Shown: positions 1 through 10,222 of the stretch, one piece after another
Numbering within the stretch: the stretch's first letter is position 1
Layout: every line of letters begins with the position of its first letter
From: Cinnamomum chago
Lineage: Eukaryota > Streptophyta > Magnoliopsida > Laurales > Lauraceae
Assembly: GCA_038049695.1 (NCBI GenBank)
Contig: CP142453.1
Location: 1,195,501 to 1,259,500 of the forward strand
Reading direction: 5' to 3'
Length of the DNA: 64,000 nt
Notes under the pieces: generated by a model
Told to the model about the DNA's origin: nothing
What the model saw: the letters and a program-made list of their open reading frames with translations, nothing else
Databases searched by the model: none
Program-made: the position numbers and the translations under genes

Positions 1-1486
1 AGCAAAAGCAGCAGCACAGATAATGGCCCCTAAGCACACCCCGGCAGCTTCAGCAATTCCCTGCAACTCCATCTTTCTAAACAAGGAGTTTCCAGTCACC
101 ACCTCGACAGTTATCGCACCTGCAAATGCAATCTATGGAAGAAGAAGAAAAAAACGCAATTAGAAATGCATCTCATTCGTCACGGTCTTGATCATCAGCC
201 CCATAATGAATGGGCCATATGCAGAAGTATATAATACTGATCATGTGCTCTTATTTCCTGGTACGATCATCGGGTGCTCTAAAGTGATCAATTTGGTGTC
301 TCGCAAATATGTGATTGAGTGGGCAGAGACCAGAGTGACTAACTTATAATAAAAGAAGTCCAAAGCAACTATATTGTTGTTAACATCATCAAATAACTTT
401 ATGTTGTATTGAGTTCCATCAAAGAGGAGAGTACATGACTCAGTCTCAAACCATAGTAACCGTTTGCTCAGCTTGTTGTACACAAATTAAATTAAAGGAT
501 GACGAAAACCACAGTGAGTTACAAAGGACACATTTGTTTTCATGGAATTGAATTTATAGGAGTTCATGGAAAAAGATATAACGTGGCGACATGGATGCAA
601 CCGTCACTTCGCTAGGATTTGAATTTATCGGGTGGTGGTAGGTAATCATATTCCACCCCCCCTTTGTTCCATTTTTCATTAGAGGGGAGATAATTGATGG
701 TTGTTCTTGAAAAATCATATTAGTCTCATTCCTCTTTTATTTTGTTTTGTTTTTGCTAGTCCATTGTTAGCCAGTGGTGAGGCATTTCCCTTCCATACTC
801 CATCAGTCAATCCTTCGCTGTGGCACCGATGGTAATATATTTAGGGGAGCGCGTGGGGTGTGTATTTACCAATTCACCAATTACCACAGATGAAAGAATG
901 AAAAAGTATTTTTATAAATACAAGTCTAATTAACAATTCCTATGTATTCAATTTCACAACAACTGCAAACTAAAGCAAAAAAAAAAAAAAAAAATTGGGC
1001 AGCATCATTGAACTTAAATTGACTTGATGTTTTCTGTATATATGTGCGTGTGTTTTCTGAGATTTTTATTTACAAGAAAAGCACAGCTGAGGAGCGAATT
1101 GAAAGCAGTAGTTTTAGCAGGGAGTTAAAAAAGCTAACCATGGCAAGACGACCAGAAATGATCTCAAAGTCCTGACTCTTCTTGGAGTTGTCGATGTAAT
1201 CCGAGAGTGAAGCCAGGAAGCGCGACACGTCAGCATCACTCCTCGTTCTCATGAGCCCGTCCTCATCCGAACCATACGATCTTAGCGTGCAGACTCGTGG
1301 CTGGAGAACGATCTTGTTCGTGCCCCCCTCTGCTCCTGCTCCTGCTGAAGAAGAAGAAGAAGAAGAAGAAGAGATCATGATATCTGTACTTCTGAGCTTG
1401 GGAACGACATCGGATTCTCCTCTCGACGTGTTTTGCACATGCTGGAATTTGCAGAAGATGCTTCGGGCTGCGGCGATGGTCGCCAT
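1..1486 (-). CDS. SEP2: Stress-enhanced protein 2 (light-harvesting-like), 3' end beyond the window
   Basis: Exon 1 is 1139-1486 (116 codons) and exon 2 is 1-132, continuing off the left edge. The intron (133-1138) has a GT donor right after the ATG of RLAM and an acceptor ending CATAG, in phase 0. Exon 1 holds a Ser-rich N-terminus with a run of nine Ser (GAA/TTC repeat near 1348-1372), the family block RVCTLRSYGSDEDG, then SDYIDNSKKSQDFEIISGRLAM. Exon 2 continues IAFAGAITVEVVTGNSLFRK. The E-x-x-x-G-R-x-A-M motif is the chlorophyll-binding helix signature of the LHC superfamily, and the flanking blocks are those of SEP2. Family knowledge: nuclear-encoded two-helix thylakoid proteins induced by high light and other stress. 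The Ser-rich N-terminus is inferred to be the chloroplast transit peptide. The second helix begins in the visible part of exon 2. No defect is visible. Confidence 0.9.
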
Positions 1487-1576
1487 GGAATTTGCAGAAT
1501 CTTTAATTTGTTGAGGTATCGTTTGTTTGTTTCGCTTTTTTGCAGTGGGATTTTTGCTTCACGGTAGTTGAGGAAT

Positions 1577-1651
1577 CCACGTTTCTTGGGTAGAGTCCGG
1601 AACCGACGTGTTCTAGTACGCCACACAGGGCATCACGACACGAGACGTGGC
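1577..1651 (-). promoter_or_regulatory. ABRE/DRE cluster upstream of SEP2
   Basis: Three ACGT-core sites lie 90-165 bp upstream of the SEP2 start codon. ACGTGGC at 1645-1651 is the classic ABRE core. ACCGAC at 1602-1607 (DRE/CRT core) is fused to ACGTG. CCACGT lies near 1577-1582. These motifs are bound by bZIP (ABF) and DREB/CBF factors, which fits a stress-induced gene. That they work here is inference. Confidence 0.5.
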
Positions 1652-2045
1652 CCTGATTGCCTTCGCTCGTGTCGTTTTCCATGGGTGAGGGTGGCGAGTC
1701 AACTCAGTCTCAGGGTTTTGGATGGAGTTAAGCCCAAAATCAAATATATGCCTCCATAATAAATCATCATATAACAAAATAATTATTTATAGACAGCAGC
1801 CTTTATTTTAAGGAGGATCACTAGGTTATTATTTTCTTTAATAATCCAGGCATCTCCCGTCAATCCCGGCCCGCCCCTTAAGCCTTTTGGCATTAAATTT
1901 GAGGGACACTCGATTATGATAAGCCGAGAATCAATCCTCCATTCTTGAGTTTTTAACAGCGCAAAAGTCAAAATAAATGCCTCACTCTTGAAGTAGCTTT
2001 GTTGAATTCTTTTACTTCAATAAGAACCCCCTTTTTTTTGTCGTT
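1652..2045. other. Non-coding, AT-rich, no gene seen
   Basis: Distal SEP2 upstream region. Short open frames here show no recognisable motif. Confidence 0.5.
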
Positions 2046-2640
2046 TCGTTTCATTTTTCACATATTGGCAAGCTTTTCCTTCTTCCATGCTAAGGAAAAG
2101 GAAGGGTGTCTAGTGCTTAGTGCTTACCCCAATAGGGGATTAGAATATAAAACGCCCTTTTGATATTAATTAGTTATATTCTAGTGGGGTGTGATCAAAT
2201 AAAGAATTTAACAGTTTTCTTAACCTTTCTAAAAGTACACTTGTTCCGATTTCCTTTCAAGCAAAACATTTTATTTTTGCTTAAGTTACGTCTCTCATTT
2301 GGACAAGACTTCAGCTCTACCATTGAATCCAAATCTGGCTGGCATATTTAATGGGCCCAAGTCTTAGGTCCAAATCCGGTCCTAATACCAAAACTCAAGC
2401 CGAACCCAAAATAAGCTGCGCCTGGATCGAGCTCGAGCCGGGACAGTCCATGAACACCCCTATTAAGAACCGAGATGGAACGGACCCGTTTAGGTCACGG
2501 GTCCAAAAGATGGTCCCAGATTCGAACCCGTTTATTTATCGAAACCTAAATAAGGACTCAAACTCTTTTATTATCAGGTCAAAACCTCCGAGTAATCAGA
2601 GAGTCGGAAACTCATTTACATCCCGACTTATATGAGCTCT
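2046..2640. repeat. Dispersed repeat family R1, copy 1 (most complete)
   Basis: Parts of this stretch recur at 48246-48420 (matching about 2050-2225) and at 42712-42757 plus 43771-43960 (matching about 2225-2400). Shared strings include CTTCTTCCATGCT, CACTTGTTCC, TCTCTCATTTGGAC and TCAGCTCTACCATTGAATCC. The nature of the family is unknown. No coding domain or long terminal repeat was seen. It is informative because it shows the uninterrupted sites of two elements inserted in copy 2. Confidence 0.7.
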
Positions 2641-2700
2641 TGTATGCTTAAAAGTCATTCCCATCATTCATGACTGATATATATACACAGGAGGATCTCC

Positions 2701-2752
2701 CACCTTACTATGAGAGATAAGGGCCCCCCACCTTATCTCTCATAGTGAGGTG
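2701..2752. repeat. 22-bp hairpin
   Basis: Arms 2701-2722 and 2731-2752 are reverse complements with one mismatch, separated by eight bases that are mostly C. The + strand arm begins CACCTTACTATGAGAG. Confidence 0.7.
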
Positions 2753-2773
2753 ATGGCATCTCATATATAGCAA

Positions 2774-3144
2774 GGCTCCCCTAAGCTCAAGTTTAGGATA
2801 AAATCTCGTAAGCTCATGCTTGTGGGGCCCACCTTTGGTTCATCCAAATAGACCAAACACATGACCCTCTCTGAATTACACATGTCCACCAACTTTTAGT
2901 CAGATATGAATTTATTGGACCGTTGGATTGATTATGCACCGATCCGAATGGACTATCAACCATTAAACTTTTGGGCCCATATGAAGATTGATAGAAATCA
3001 CGATTGAGGCTGATTTTTTACAGAGATGAAGATCTTAGGGAGTCCTTAAAATCCTCCCCCCCCCCCCCCCCCATATGGATCCCCCGGTGGGCCGCACCAC
3101 ACACTTGAGCTTACCTTATCCTAAACTTGAACTTAGGAGAGCTA
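2774..3144. mobile_element. MITE-like inverted-repeat element
   Basis: The left end (CTCCCCTAAGCTCAAGTTTA, from about 2776) and the reverse complement of the right end (CTCTCCTAAGTTCAAGTTTA, to about 3143) match, followed on both sides by related GTAAGCTCA and GGCCCACC blocks. There is no coding capacity. A 17-base C run lies at 3056-3072. Exact ends and a target duplication were not resolved. Confidence 0.55.
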
Positions 3145-3508
3145 ATAAGCAAGGGTCTCCTAATGGGATTTAGTTGATCCTGGAATTAAGTCTTCTTAGT
3201 AAGGGCCTATAAAAGTACCCTAATAAGCAAGGGTCATTCATTTCAGAAAACACCTAAAGCCATGGAGGGCTGACAGAACTGCGAGAATGCTGATCACAAA
3301 CATGCACAATAGGATTGATATCACCACTTGAGAGTTGAGATTATAGCTTGTAGAAAAGTAGTGTATTGCTCAGCACCCTAGTTATAACAAATCAAAGCCC
3401 CCCTCTTGGATGAAACTATGAATACTGCAGAAGAGTAGAGTATTCCACAGGACAGGGGTTCTTGAATCTTGATCCTTTAGTCGACATTAGATATTTAATC
3501 AGCCATGA

Positions 3509-3585
3509 TTAATAATAATCATAGTTACTTTTCGAATTGATTGGTGTTAATAATAATCATAGTTACTTTTCGAATTGATTGGTGT
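3509..3585. repeat. 38-bp tandem duplication
   Basis: Two adjacent, almost identical units containing CATAGTTACTTTTCGAATTG. Confidence 0.75.
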
Positions 3586-3599
3586 TTGAGGTTAGATCT

Positions 3600-4038
3600 C
3601 ATGTGTGAATATACAATGTTTAATCAAGCATTTTCTCAGCCCAATTTACATGCAGAAGCCATCAAATGACATAGACCCCAAAATCTATCAGATTATACAT
3701 CCAACCCATCTCCTTAATCCCCAAGTTAAATGTGCAAAAACATGGGTTGTAACTGCCCCTTTTTTTTACTATGATAACAGTTGTAACCCCCCATTTCATT
3801 GGATGACTACATCATTTGATAAAGAAACATCCAGCAGCAAGAACACTTAACATTGATGTTAGATTACTAAAAACCAAACAATTTGAGCAAACCAATTGAA
3901 AGAACCCTTTCATCCGATTACAGATAGAGGCAAGCAATGTAATGTCATTATATTGCAGACATCAGCTACTACAATGAAATGGAAATATGAAGAAGTTAAT
4001 TCATCCACTAAACACATTTTATTTTCTTTGCTCTTAAT
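3600..4038 (-). other. Conserved 3' flank of the mTERF gene
   Basis: This resembles, in reverse complement, the flanks downstream of the other mTERF copies (45745-46200 and 52128-52510) and the sequence split by the retrotransposon at 18178-18263 and 30862-30978. Shared strings include CATTGATGTTAGAT and AATGTAATGTCATTATATTG. It shows that the copies arose by duplication of a block larger than the coding region. No other gene was seen. Confidence 0.65.
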
Positions 4039-5187
4039 CTATCTGCTAATGCCAAGAGGAACCATGTAAGCTTCTCTTAGCTCAGGAGCTCTATCTAAAT
4101 AACGAATCACATAATTCTTCAAGAAGACCTCACCTGACATGTTCACGACAGATAACAAGCATTTTTTCTCTTTCACCAACCCTCTCGATTTCAGTATCTT
4201 GAGCACCTCATGTCGAGGCAGCAACATCTTCTCCAAGCTGGATAGAAACATCTTCGGCCTTGAAGCAATCTCACAAGGCTTAAACCCCATCTCACCCACC
4301 AAGAACCTCATCACGGCTCGAACCTTGGTCTCTGACACGTTCATGAACCGTGGCACCTTGTGAAATGCAACCAAAATGTCCTCTTCCGACCAGCCAAAGC
4401 TCTTCAAAAGCTCCAATTTTGCTTCCATTGTAGTTTCACTCATCTTGCCCATTGCCAAAACTGCATAGACGAACATCCCAGACCCACGTCCGACACCAAA
4501 TTTCTCAGCCCGGGTTACCAACGTTTCAATCCACCGGGGACCGTGGGTGAGGAAAATTGGGTATCTTAAGATGAGACGAGAGATCTGGTGGTCAGGAATC
4601 CCACATTTTCGAAGGACTTCTATGCAGGGCATTATCTGCTTTTCAAGATCATAGATGAGCACTTTAGCCCGCTTCTTGATAGCCCTCACTATGTTGTCGT
4701 CGGTGTGGAAGAAGCTTCTGAGGTAGGAAATGGCGGGTTGAAGTTGGTTTTCGATGCTGCAACGGAGAAAGTATGGATATCTGGAGGTGATTTCTGCAAA
4801 GGAGGTTCCATAGAGACCCAGTTCTTGGAAGAAGAGGAACTTGGGTTTGAGGGTATTTTCAACCTTCACAGTGAGGAATCTGGGTTGCTTGGAGATGAGA
4901 TCTCTGATGTGGGTGTCGTTGAAACCGCTCTGTTTGAGGAAATTGAGAACAGAGTCGGGTCTTTCAGGGGATTTTATGTGGGTGAGGATTTTGGAGGCAC
5001 TGTTTGCTTTTTCTATTGATAACCCACATTTCTGTATGAGGTAGTCGACCATGAAATGGGTTTGGGCAGGAGATGTGGCTGTTGAAAATGGAACGAGGGT
5101 TTTTGCAGAATAGATAAAGATGATGGGGTATGTAGTATGAGTCCTCCTTAGGAGGAAGAGATGGCGTTTCAAAAGACAGAAAGGCAT
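4039..5187 (-). CDS. mTERF-family protein (copy 1)
   Basis: Single-exon gene of 382 codons. The N-terminal 45 residues are rich in basic, Ser/Thr and aromatic residues, with little acid, as in an organelle-targeting peptide. From FMVDYLIQKCGLSIEKA (about residue 45) onward the protein is a series of ~30-residue mTERF repeats with their Leu/Pro pattern (KQPRFLTVKVENTLKPKFLF, SRYPYFLRCS, LRYPIFLTHGP, HKVPRFMN, SRPKMFLSS), ending YLDRAPELREAYMVPLGISR. Plant mTERF proteins bind nucleic acid in mitochondria or plastids and affect transcription, splicing or translation. Which of these applies here is not knowable from sequence. It is closely related to the copies at 30979, 44476 and 51014. No frame break was seen. 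It belongs to an expanded plant subfamily, so no symbol is given. Confidence 0.88.
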   Translation of the reverse strand: MPFCLLKRHLFLLRRTHTTYPIIFIYSAKTLVPFSTATSPAQTHFMVDYLIQKCGLSIEKANSASKILTHIKSPERPDSVLNFLKQSGFNDTHIRDLISKQPRFLTVKVENTLKPKFLFFQELGLYGTSFAEITSRYPYFLRCSIENQLQPAISYLRSFFHTDDNIVRAIKKRAKVLIYDLEKQIMPCIEVLRKCGIPDHQISRLILRYPIFLTHGPRWIETLVTRAEKFGVGRGSGMFVYAVLAMGKMSETTMEAKLELLKSFGWSEEDILVAFHKVPRFMNVSETKVRAVMRFLVGEMGFKPCEIASRPKMFLSSLEKMLLPRHEVLKILKSRGLVKEKKCLLSVVNMSGEVFLKNYVIRYLDRAPELREAYMVPLGISR

Positions 5188-5225
5188 GTTTTCATATGCA
5201 AAATTGGAGTTGCAGGTGATTGATA

Positions 5226-5303
5226 AAACCCTAGTACTAGTAGAGAAGATCAGGCGAAAAGATGGCTAATACCTGGGCCTCGATCTTACCAAAGTGAGGC
5301 CCA
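5226..5303 (-). promoter_or_regulatory. Telo-box plus paired site II elements
   Basis: AAACCCTA at 5226-5233, TGGGCC at 5274-5279 and GGCCCA at 5298-5303 lie 40-115 bp upstream of the mTERF start. Telo-box and site II (TGGGCY) pairs are known in promoters of plant genes for organelle and translation proteins. The same arrangement precedes the 44476 gene. Confidence 0.5.
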
Positions 5304-5788
5304 GTATTTCAAAACACTTTAAGTGGGTCTAATAGAGATTGGCTCCTTGCATTGAACAGCCTTGGGCCTCTACGGGGGATTTACTTGTAGAGTTGAGTGG
5401 AGTAAAAGTTATTTTGAAGAAATAATAAAATATAAGTGGATAATGATCGTATTTTATTTTTAGTTGTTTTTAGTTGACTTTTTTATTGGAAAGTGGAGTT
5501 TTTTTTGTATTTTAGTGAGTAAATGAGGTTACTTTTTTTACTTTTTTGGAAAAAATATAGTGGGAAATTTAATGTAAAGTGCTTTTGGTGGGATTTTTTT
5601 CTTGAGAATGGGGCTTCACCTTACTTGACTCTACAAGTAAGGTGCCCAAACCGGGACCAGACTGCGAGACTATTCCTGAAACACATTTTTGGCATATTCT
5701 TTGAAGTGAGTCATCTACCATTTTCTGGTAGACTCCCATCCTTGTTGGTTGCACGCATGACCACCAATAAAAGCATACATATTCACGT
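5304..5788. other. Intergenic, no gene seen
   Basis: AT-rich sequence. Short frames here have no family features. Confidence 0.5.
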
Positions 5789-7050
5789 GGAAATTTTCTT
5801 TTAAGGTAACCTACATTACTTGATTTCTCTCCCTTATTATCAAAGTTTGTCATTTTACCCAAACGTTTTCCGTACAGTCCGTACTGCTGCATAGAAACTT
5901 ATTTTTAGCTGTCATATCCCAACAAATGTTGTGATATCACAATTTAAGTTGTGATGCGGCAAGTTATAAAGTTGCGATACCGCAATTAATGTTGTGATAT
6001 CGCAAAAAAGAAGTGAGGTTTAAGAGTCAACGAATACATTTTTTTTTATAATTTCTTTACGTTCCTTTGCTTTCGTCTCTGACTTGAGTTCTTTGCGTCC
6101 ATGCTCTGCAAGAATAACTCCACATTTGACGCAAACCAAATTAGATAGCATGAGCGATAATTTTAGTTCCACCAGAACAAATTCAAGCAAAGTCAGATTT
6201 AACACAGCGTGAGTTTCAATTCTTCAACTGATACTAGCGGAAAGGTCTATAGAACAATACAAGTAACACGCATGCTTACCAAAGAAGAAGGGGGTGGGGC
6301 GGTCGTTTTGATACATATGGGGCATCAGCAGGGGGCCATTACGATTCTTAAGGGAATTCAGGCTTTGATCTGGTGTGACCGCCCCAAATGCCATACAAGT
6401 GAGTCCACCCCACTCTCACGCTCCAGATGATATCAGTGCAGACTCTAACAACAGTTGATCGTCTCAGTTAGAAACCAGAGCATTTAGGGTTTTCTAAACC
6501 AACAAATAGAGATAAATAGAGAGCGGAGGAAAAGAAAAGAGAATATCAAATCTTGCTAAAAGAGAGAGGGAATAAGGATTACCATATTCAGTAGGGGCAA
6601 CTGCAACAACAACAAGCTCGGAACGCCCAGATTGCTAAATAATGGTGGCCAAAATCCATAGTCGATGGAGACAATGGAGACGATAATGCTACTTCGACGT
6701 CAAACAGACGTTGGCAGCCTTGCGTATTTGCAAATAAGTTGGCGAGGGAGGAGGATGGTCAAATTCGACTGGGGGAAGAGTTACTACACGTGAAAATGAG
6801 GAATAGTCGAACAGGGAGGGATAAACGAATGAAAATGGCTTTTCAAATTGTGCTATCGCAATATAAATTGCGATATCACAACAAAAATTGCGGTATTGCA
6901 ACTTTATAACTTGCAGTATCGCAACTTAAATTATGATATCTGGTCTGCGCAGCAATACGGACTGTACGGAGAACGTTTGGGTAAAATGGTTAATTTTGGT
7001 AACAAGAGAGAGAATTCAAGGACTGTAGCATACCGTACAGAAAATCTTCC
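5789..7050. mobile_element. Non-autonomous Mutator-like element, older relative of the 7113 element
   Basis: The two ends are inverted repeats of about 230 bp (5789-6010 and about 6840-7050). Both carry CCGTACAGTCCGTA, AAACGTT and a series of GCGATATCGC-like palindromes, as in the TIRs of the 7113-14468 element. Sequence inside the left end (6025-6130) also matches subterminal sequence of that element near 14110-14200. There is no transposase. Ends are diverged and no convincing target duplication remains, so the ends are approximate to a few bases. Confidence 0.75.
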
Positions 7051-7112
7051 TTATCATTATCATGAATGAGAAAGAGATCAGAATTGATCACAAGGATGAG
7101 CAGTAAATAAAA

Positions 7113-7344
7113 GGGACTTTTTCCGTACGGTCACCTACAGTAGCATAAATTCCTCCCCTGTTACCAAAGTCCAACATATTACCAAGACGTTCTCCGTACA
7201 GCCCGTACCGCTGGAAAGAGCACAAGCTGAGTCGTTTTTGCGATATCACAACATATATTGCGATATCACAAGTTTTTAATTTGCGGTATCGCAAAATAAG
7301 TTGCGGTATCGCACATTTTTTAAGTTGCGATATCGCAAATATTG
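7113..7344 (+). repeat. Left TIR of the MULE
   Basis: Contains five 10-bp palindromes or near-palindromes (GCGATATCAC, GCGGTATCGC, GCGATATCGC) starting at 7240, 7260, 7283, 7303 and 7327. The outer half has CCGTACGGTCACC and GTACAGCCCGTAC. The repeat ends one base before captured TPS intron sequence begins. Confidence 0.92.
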
Positions 7345-7349
7345 TGTAC

Positions 7350-7738
7350 CTTCACACTGTCGACCCAATCCATATTTAGATGCTCTGGCATCGTTGTCAT
7401 CCATTCTCCCTTGGTACGGCGCAAAAACATCCCATTTTCAGCGGCCAACCACATGTTGTAATCTCCAAAGTTCTACATAAGAAATTCCAAAGTTCTACAT
7501 AAGAAATTGTTAGGTTTCAAATATCACAAGGATAAATCATAATCTAAATAAAGAGGATTACATCATCAAGGACACGTGTTTCACTCCCACTTAGGACAAC
7601 AATAGTTGTCTTTGGATCATCACAGAGAATCGCCAAGTGATCTTTTAAATCTGGATGCAATTTAAGCTCCATCTCTTTTATTTGATCACCTCTTCTTCCA
7701 GGGGTGTCCACTGGTTCTGTCAATGTTGCATTAAATCC
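7350..7738 (-). pseudogene. Captured fragment of trehalose-6-phosphate synthase (TPS1-type)
   Basis: Two exons survive. Exon A, 7562-7738 (59 codons), starts GFNATLTEPVDTPGRRGDQI and ends RVLDD before a GT donor. Exon B, 7350-7472 (41 codons), reads NFGDYNMWLAAENGMF and ends NMDWVDSVK before another GT. The intron 7473-7561 keeps GT and AG, and carries a short tandem duplication of its acceptor (TTCTTATGTAGAACTTTGGA twice). The words match the C-terminal phosphatase-like domain of plant class I TPS1, which makes trehalose-6-phosphate, a sugar signal. Upstream and downstream exons are absent, and the piece stops at the MULE TIR. It lies on the transposase strand, downstream of it, so read-through would give sense TPS sequence. 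Both exons are still open. It cannot encode a working enzyme. Confidence 0.88.
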
Positions 7739-8643
7739 CTACAGTTTTGAAACAATAAATGCCATGAGACACAATGGAGTACTAACTTGCACAAGGAAAG
7801 AAGTTATCATGTATCCACATTATAACGTACTATGTCATCCTGCGCGAGGGAGTTGGAAAAGAGTAATTGTCAAGCCCATAAATTGCCCATGGTTTCACCA
7901 ATTAAAAGACCACTTCTGTGGCCCATGGGAGCTGGTCCCCTAAGCTCTGGAGACTATAGACTTAATGCTAAGGCAACTTCTAATAGCTCTTTTATGTTTT
8001 GAGATACTGAGCACATATTCAATAGCTTTTTTCCCTCCCTGTTCTGCTTAGTGCCCTGATGGTTGTTATACATCTATCTTTTATTCTGGTTTAATGAAAT
8101 GTCTCTTCAACCAGAAAAAACATGGGAAGAATTGAAAGTCTCATTAAAGATGGGGAACATTAATAAGTAGGGCTCTTACTGGGCACATTACATCCAAAGC
8201 ATTTCAAAACAAAAGCTTAAGGAACTCTCAGAAAAGTTATAAATCACCACTACCTAAACCAAATGCTAAATTTTAAAAAAATGGTAGAAAAAACATAGGA
8301 AGTCCCAAAAGGCGAGCCAAATAATAACAGCCACTCCTAGAACCAGGCAAACTACATAAAGAACAAGAGAAAGAGGAAAAATGGGACACAAGGATCATCC
8401 TTTATTACTTAAATTAGAAGTATCTCAAGAAAAACATGCTAGAAAATACAAAAGGGAATAACTTTCCACCAACTTCCATCACCATCAAAAAGAAAAGAAG
8501 GGACAAATTTTCCACCAACGTCCATCTCCATTGAAAAATAAAAAAGAGGGATTGCAGTAAAGGGAGAACCTGCAACTGATTTGTGTAATTGATTTGTGTA
8601 TTCATGTGATTCTTATCAGTCTATTTTTCTACCAATTATCTAT

Positions 8644-8850
8644 GGTCTGCGAGTTGGTGTTCTTCTTCATGGAAAGAAGGTTAGAGATGATAATAGGACT
8701 CTCCTCCAAACAGGAATTTCTCATGATGATAAGCTAGGCAATTTGGGCTTTACATTGGAGCCCACCACTGTGCATCCTCCACCACCATAGTGCTCCAAAG
8801 ATTGTCATAGTCTGCTTCCTTGTGATTCAACTGAGCCACTAACCAGGTAT
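8644..8850 (+). pseudogene. Captured fragment of a telomere repeat-binding protein gene
   Basis: One frame reads GLRVGVLLHGKKVRDDNRTL, then LQTGISHDDKLGNLGFTLEP, a Pro run, an in-frame TAG (8788-8790), then CSKDCHSLLPCDSTEPLTRY and TAA. This is the ubiquitin-like region and following linker of plant TRP1/TBP1-type telomere-binding proteins. The DNA-binding Myb domain is absent. It is opposite in strand to the transposase and the TPS fragment, so it was acquired separately or rearranged. It is non-functional as a protein. Confidence 0.8.
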
Positions 8851-10222
8851 TAACGAGATGCATCAAGCTTTTAATAGATATTGATGTACTGCAGTGTTAC
8901 TTCCAATAAGATGGTGTATTACACAACTATTGTGCAAATGACTTGAGATGATCACATTCAAAGTTAATGTGCAGTTAAAGAGAAGAAGGTGTACAATGTG
9001 AATGTGCAGTGTGAATTAAGTTAATGTACTGCACTAAATGAATGTGCAGATGACTTAAGATGTAAATCATGTACTATTTTCATTTACAGGTGAAGAGACA
9101 ATGATTTTTCAAATATCTGTGCAGGATGAGCACAAATACTGTACAACACTGAAGGAATGTCCAGCTAAAGTTTGATGTGGATTTTGAACACTTCATGTGT
9201 AGGTGAAGAGAAGGTGTTTAAATGTGAATGTGTAGGTGATCTAAGTGCATGTACAGCATGGCCTGAAGTGTGAATTGTGAATGTGGGTGTGCATTTGAAT
9301 AACAAAAGTTGTTAAATGTGAACTTACAAGTAATTTAAGAATAAATATAACACTTCATGTGCACATGAATTAAGATCGTTCAATGTGATTGCTTCATGTA
9401 TGGTGAAGAGAAGCAGGTGTAACTTCTGAGTGTGCTCTCTTGTAAGATATACATTATTTATGTTGTAAGAATAAAATAGCAACTGTGAATCGAAATTTCC
9501 ATGTGTTGGGCTTTCATCTTATGACACTGTTAGGAGAGGAAGGTTTTGTCAAGGTACAGAAAGCAACTCATAAAAAAAGATAAAAAGTAAGATACACATT
9601 ATAAATGTTGTGTTATTTCATTACGATTAGCTCCATTTGTTGGGCTGAAGTAAGATATACATTATTCATGTTGTTTGATTAAATAACAACTGATGAATGG
9701 ACAATCCCATGTGAGGATCATATCACCTTGTCAGTTCATATATGTTGTGATCAAATGGCACAGAAAGCATCTAATAAAAAAAAAAAAAACCCCACCAAGT
9801 AAGATAAAAATTTGAACTAAAATATACATTATCATGAATACTTATTAGCAAGTAAATACACAATGTGAATGGACATTGTGAAGGTTGTAATCAGGGGAGG
9901 AAGGTGTCTAAAATGGTAGAGAAAATCTGACCAGATGCACATTTTGATACTATGTAGCTTAAGTACACATTGTGAATGGACATATTCGATGTACCAATTC
10001 TTACCAGCAGGAGCACATTGGAAATCTACAAACTAAGACTGAATGCCTGACCACAAAAAGTGTATGCATATCCATTATAAGAGTACACATAGTCTTAGTG
10101 ACTCGTCAAGCAATTGCTTCAATAAATACAAAATGTATAATCTCTTTCTACAAAGTAGTCAGATATAGACACAATTAGACGGATAATCATACAAAAGGTT
10201 TTGAGCTTATTGGTCCACATAA
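8851..10222. other. MULE interior: degenerate short repeats, no gene
   Basis: Loose repeats of strings such as TGTGAATGTGCAG, GGTGAAGAGAAGGTGT and AAGATATACATTATTCATGT recur between about 8930 and 10000, like a decayed minisatellite. No open reading frame has domain features. Confidence 0.5.

Noticed and set aside
241..483. 80-codon open frame on the minus strand
   Set aside because: Lies inside the SEP2 intron and has no domain features.
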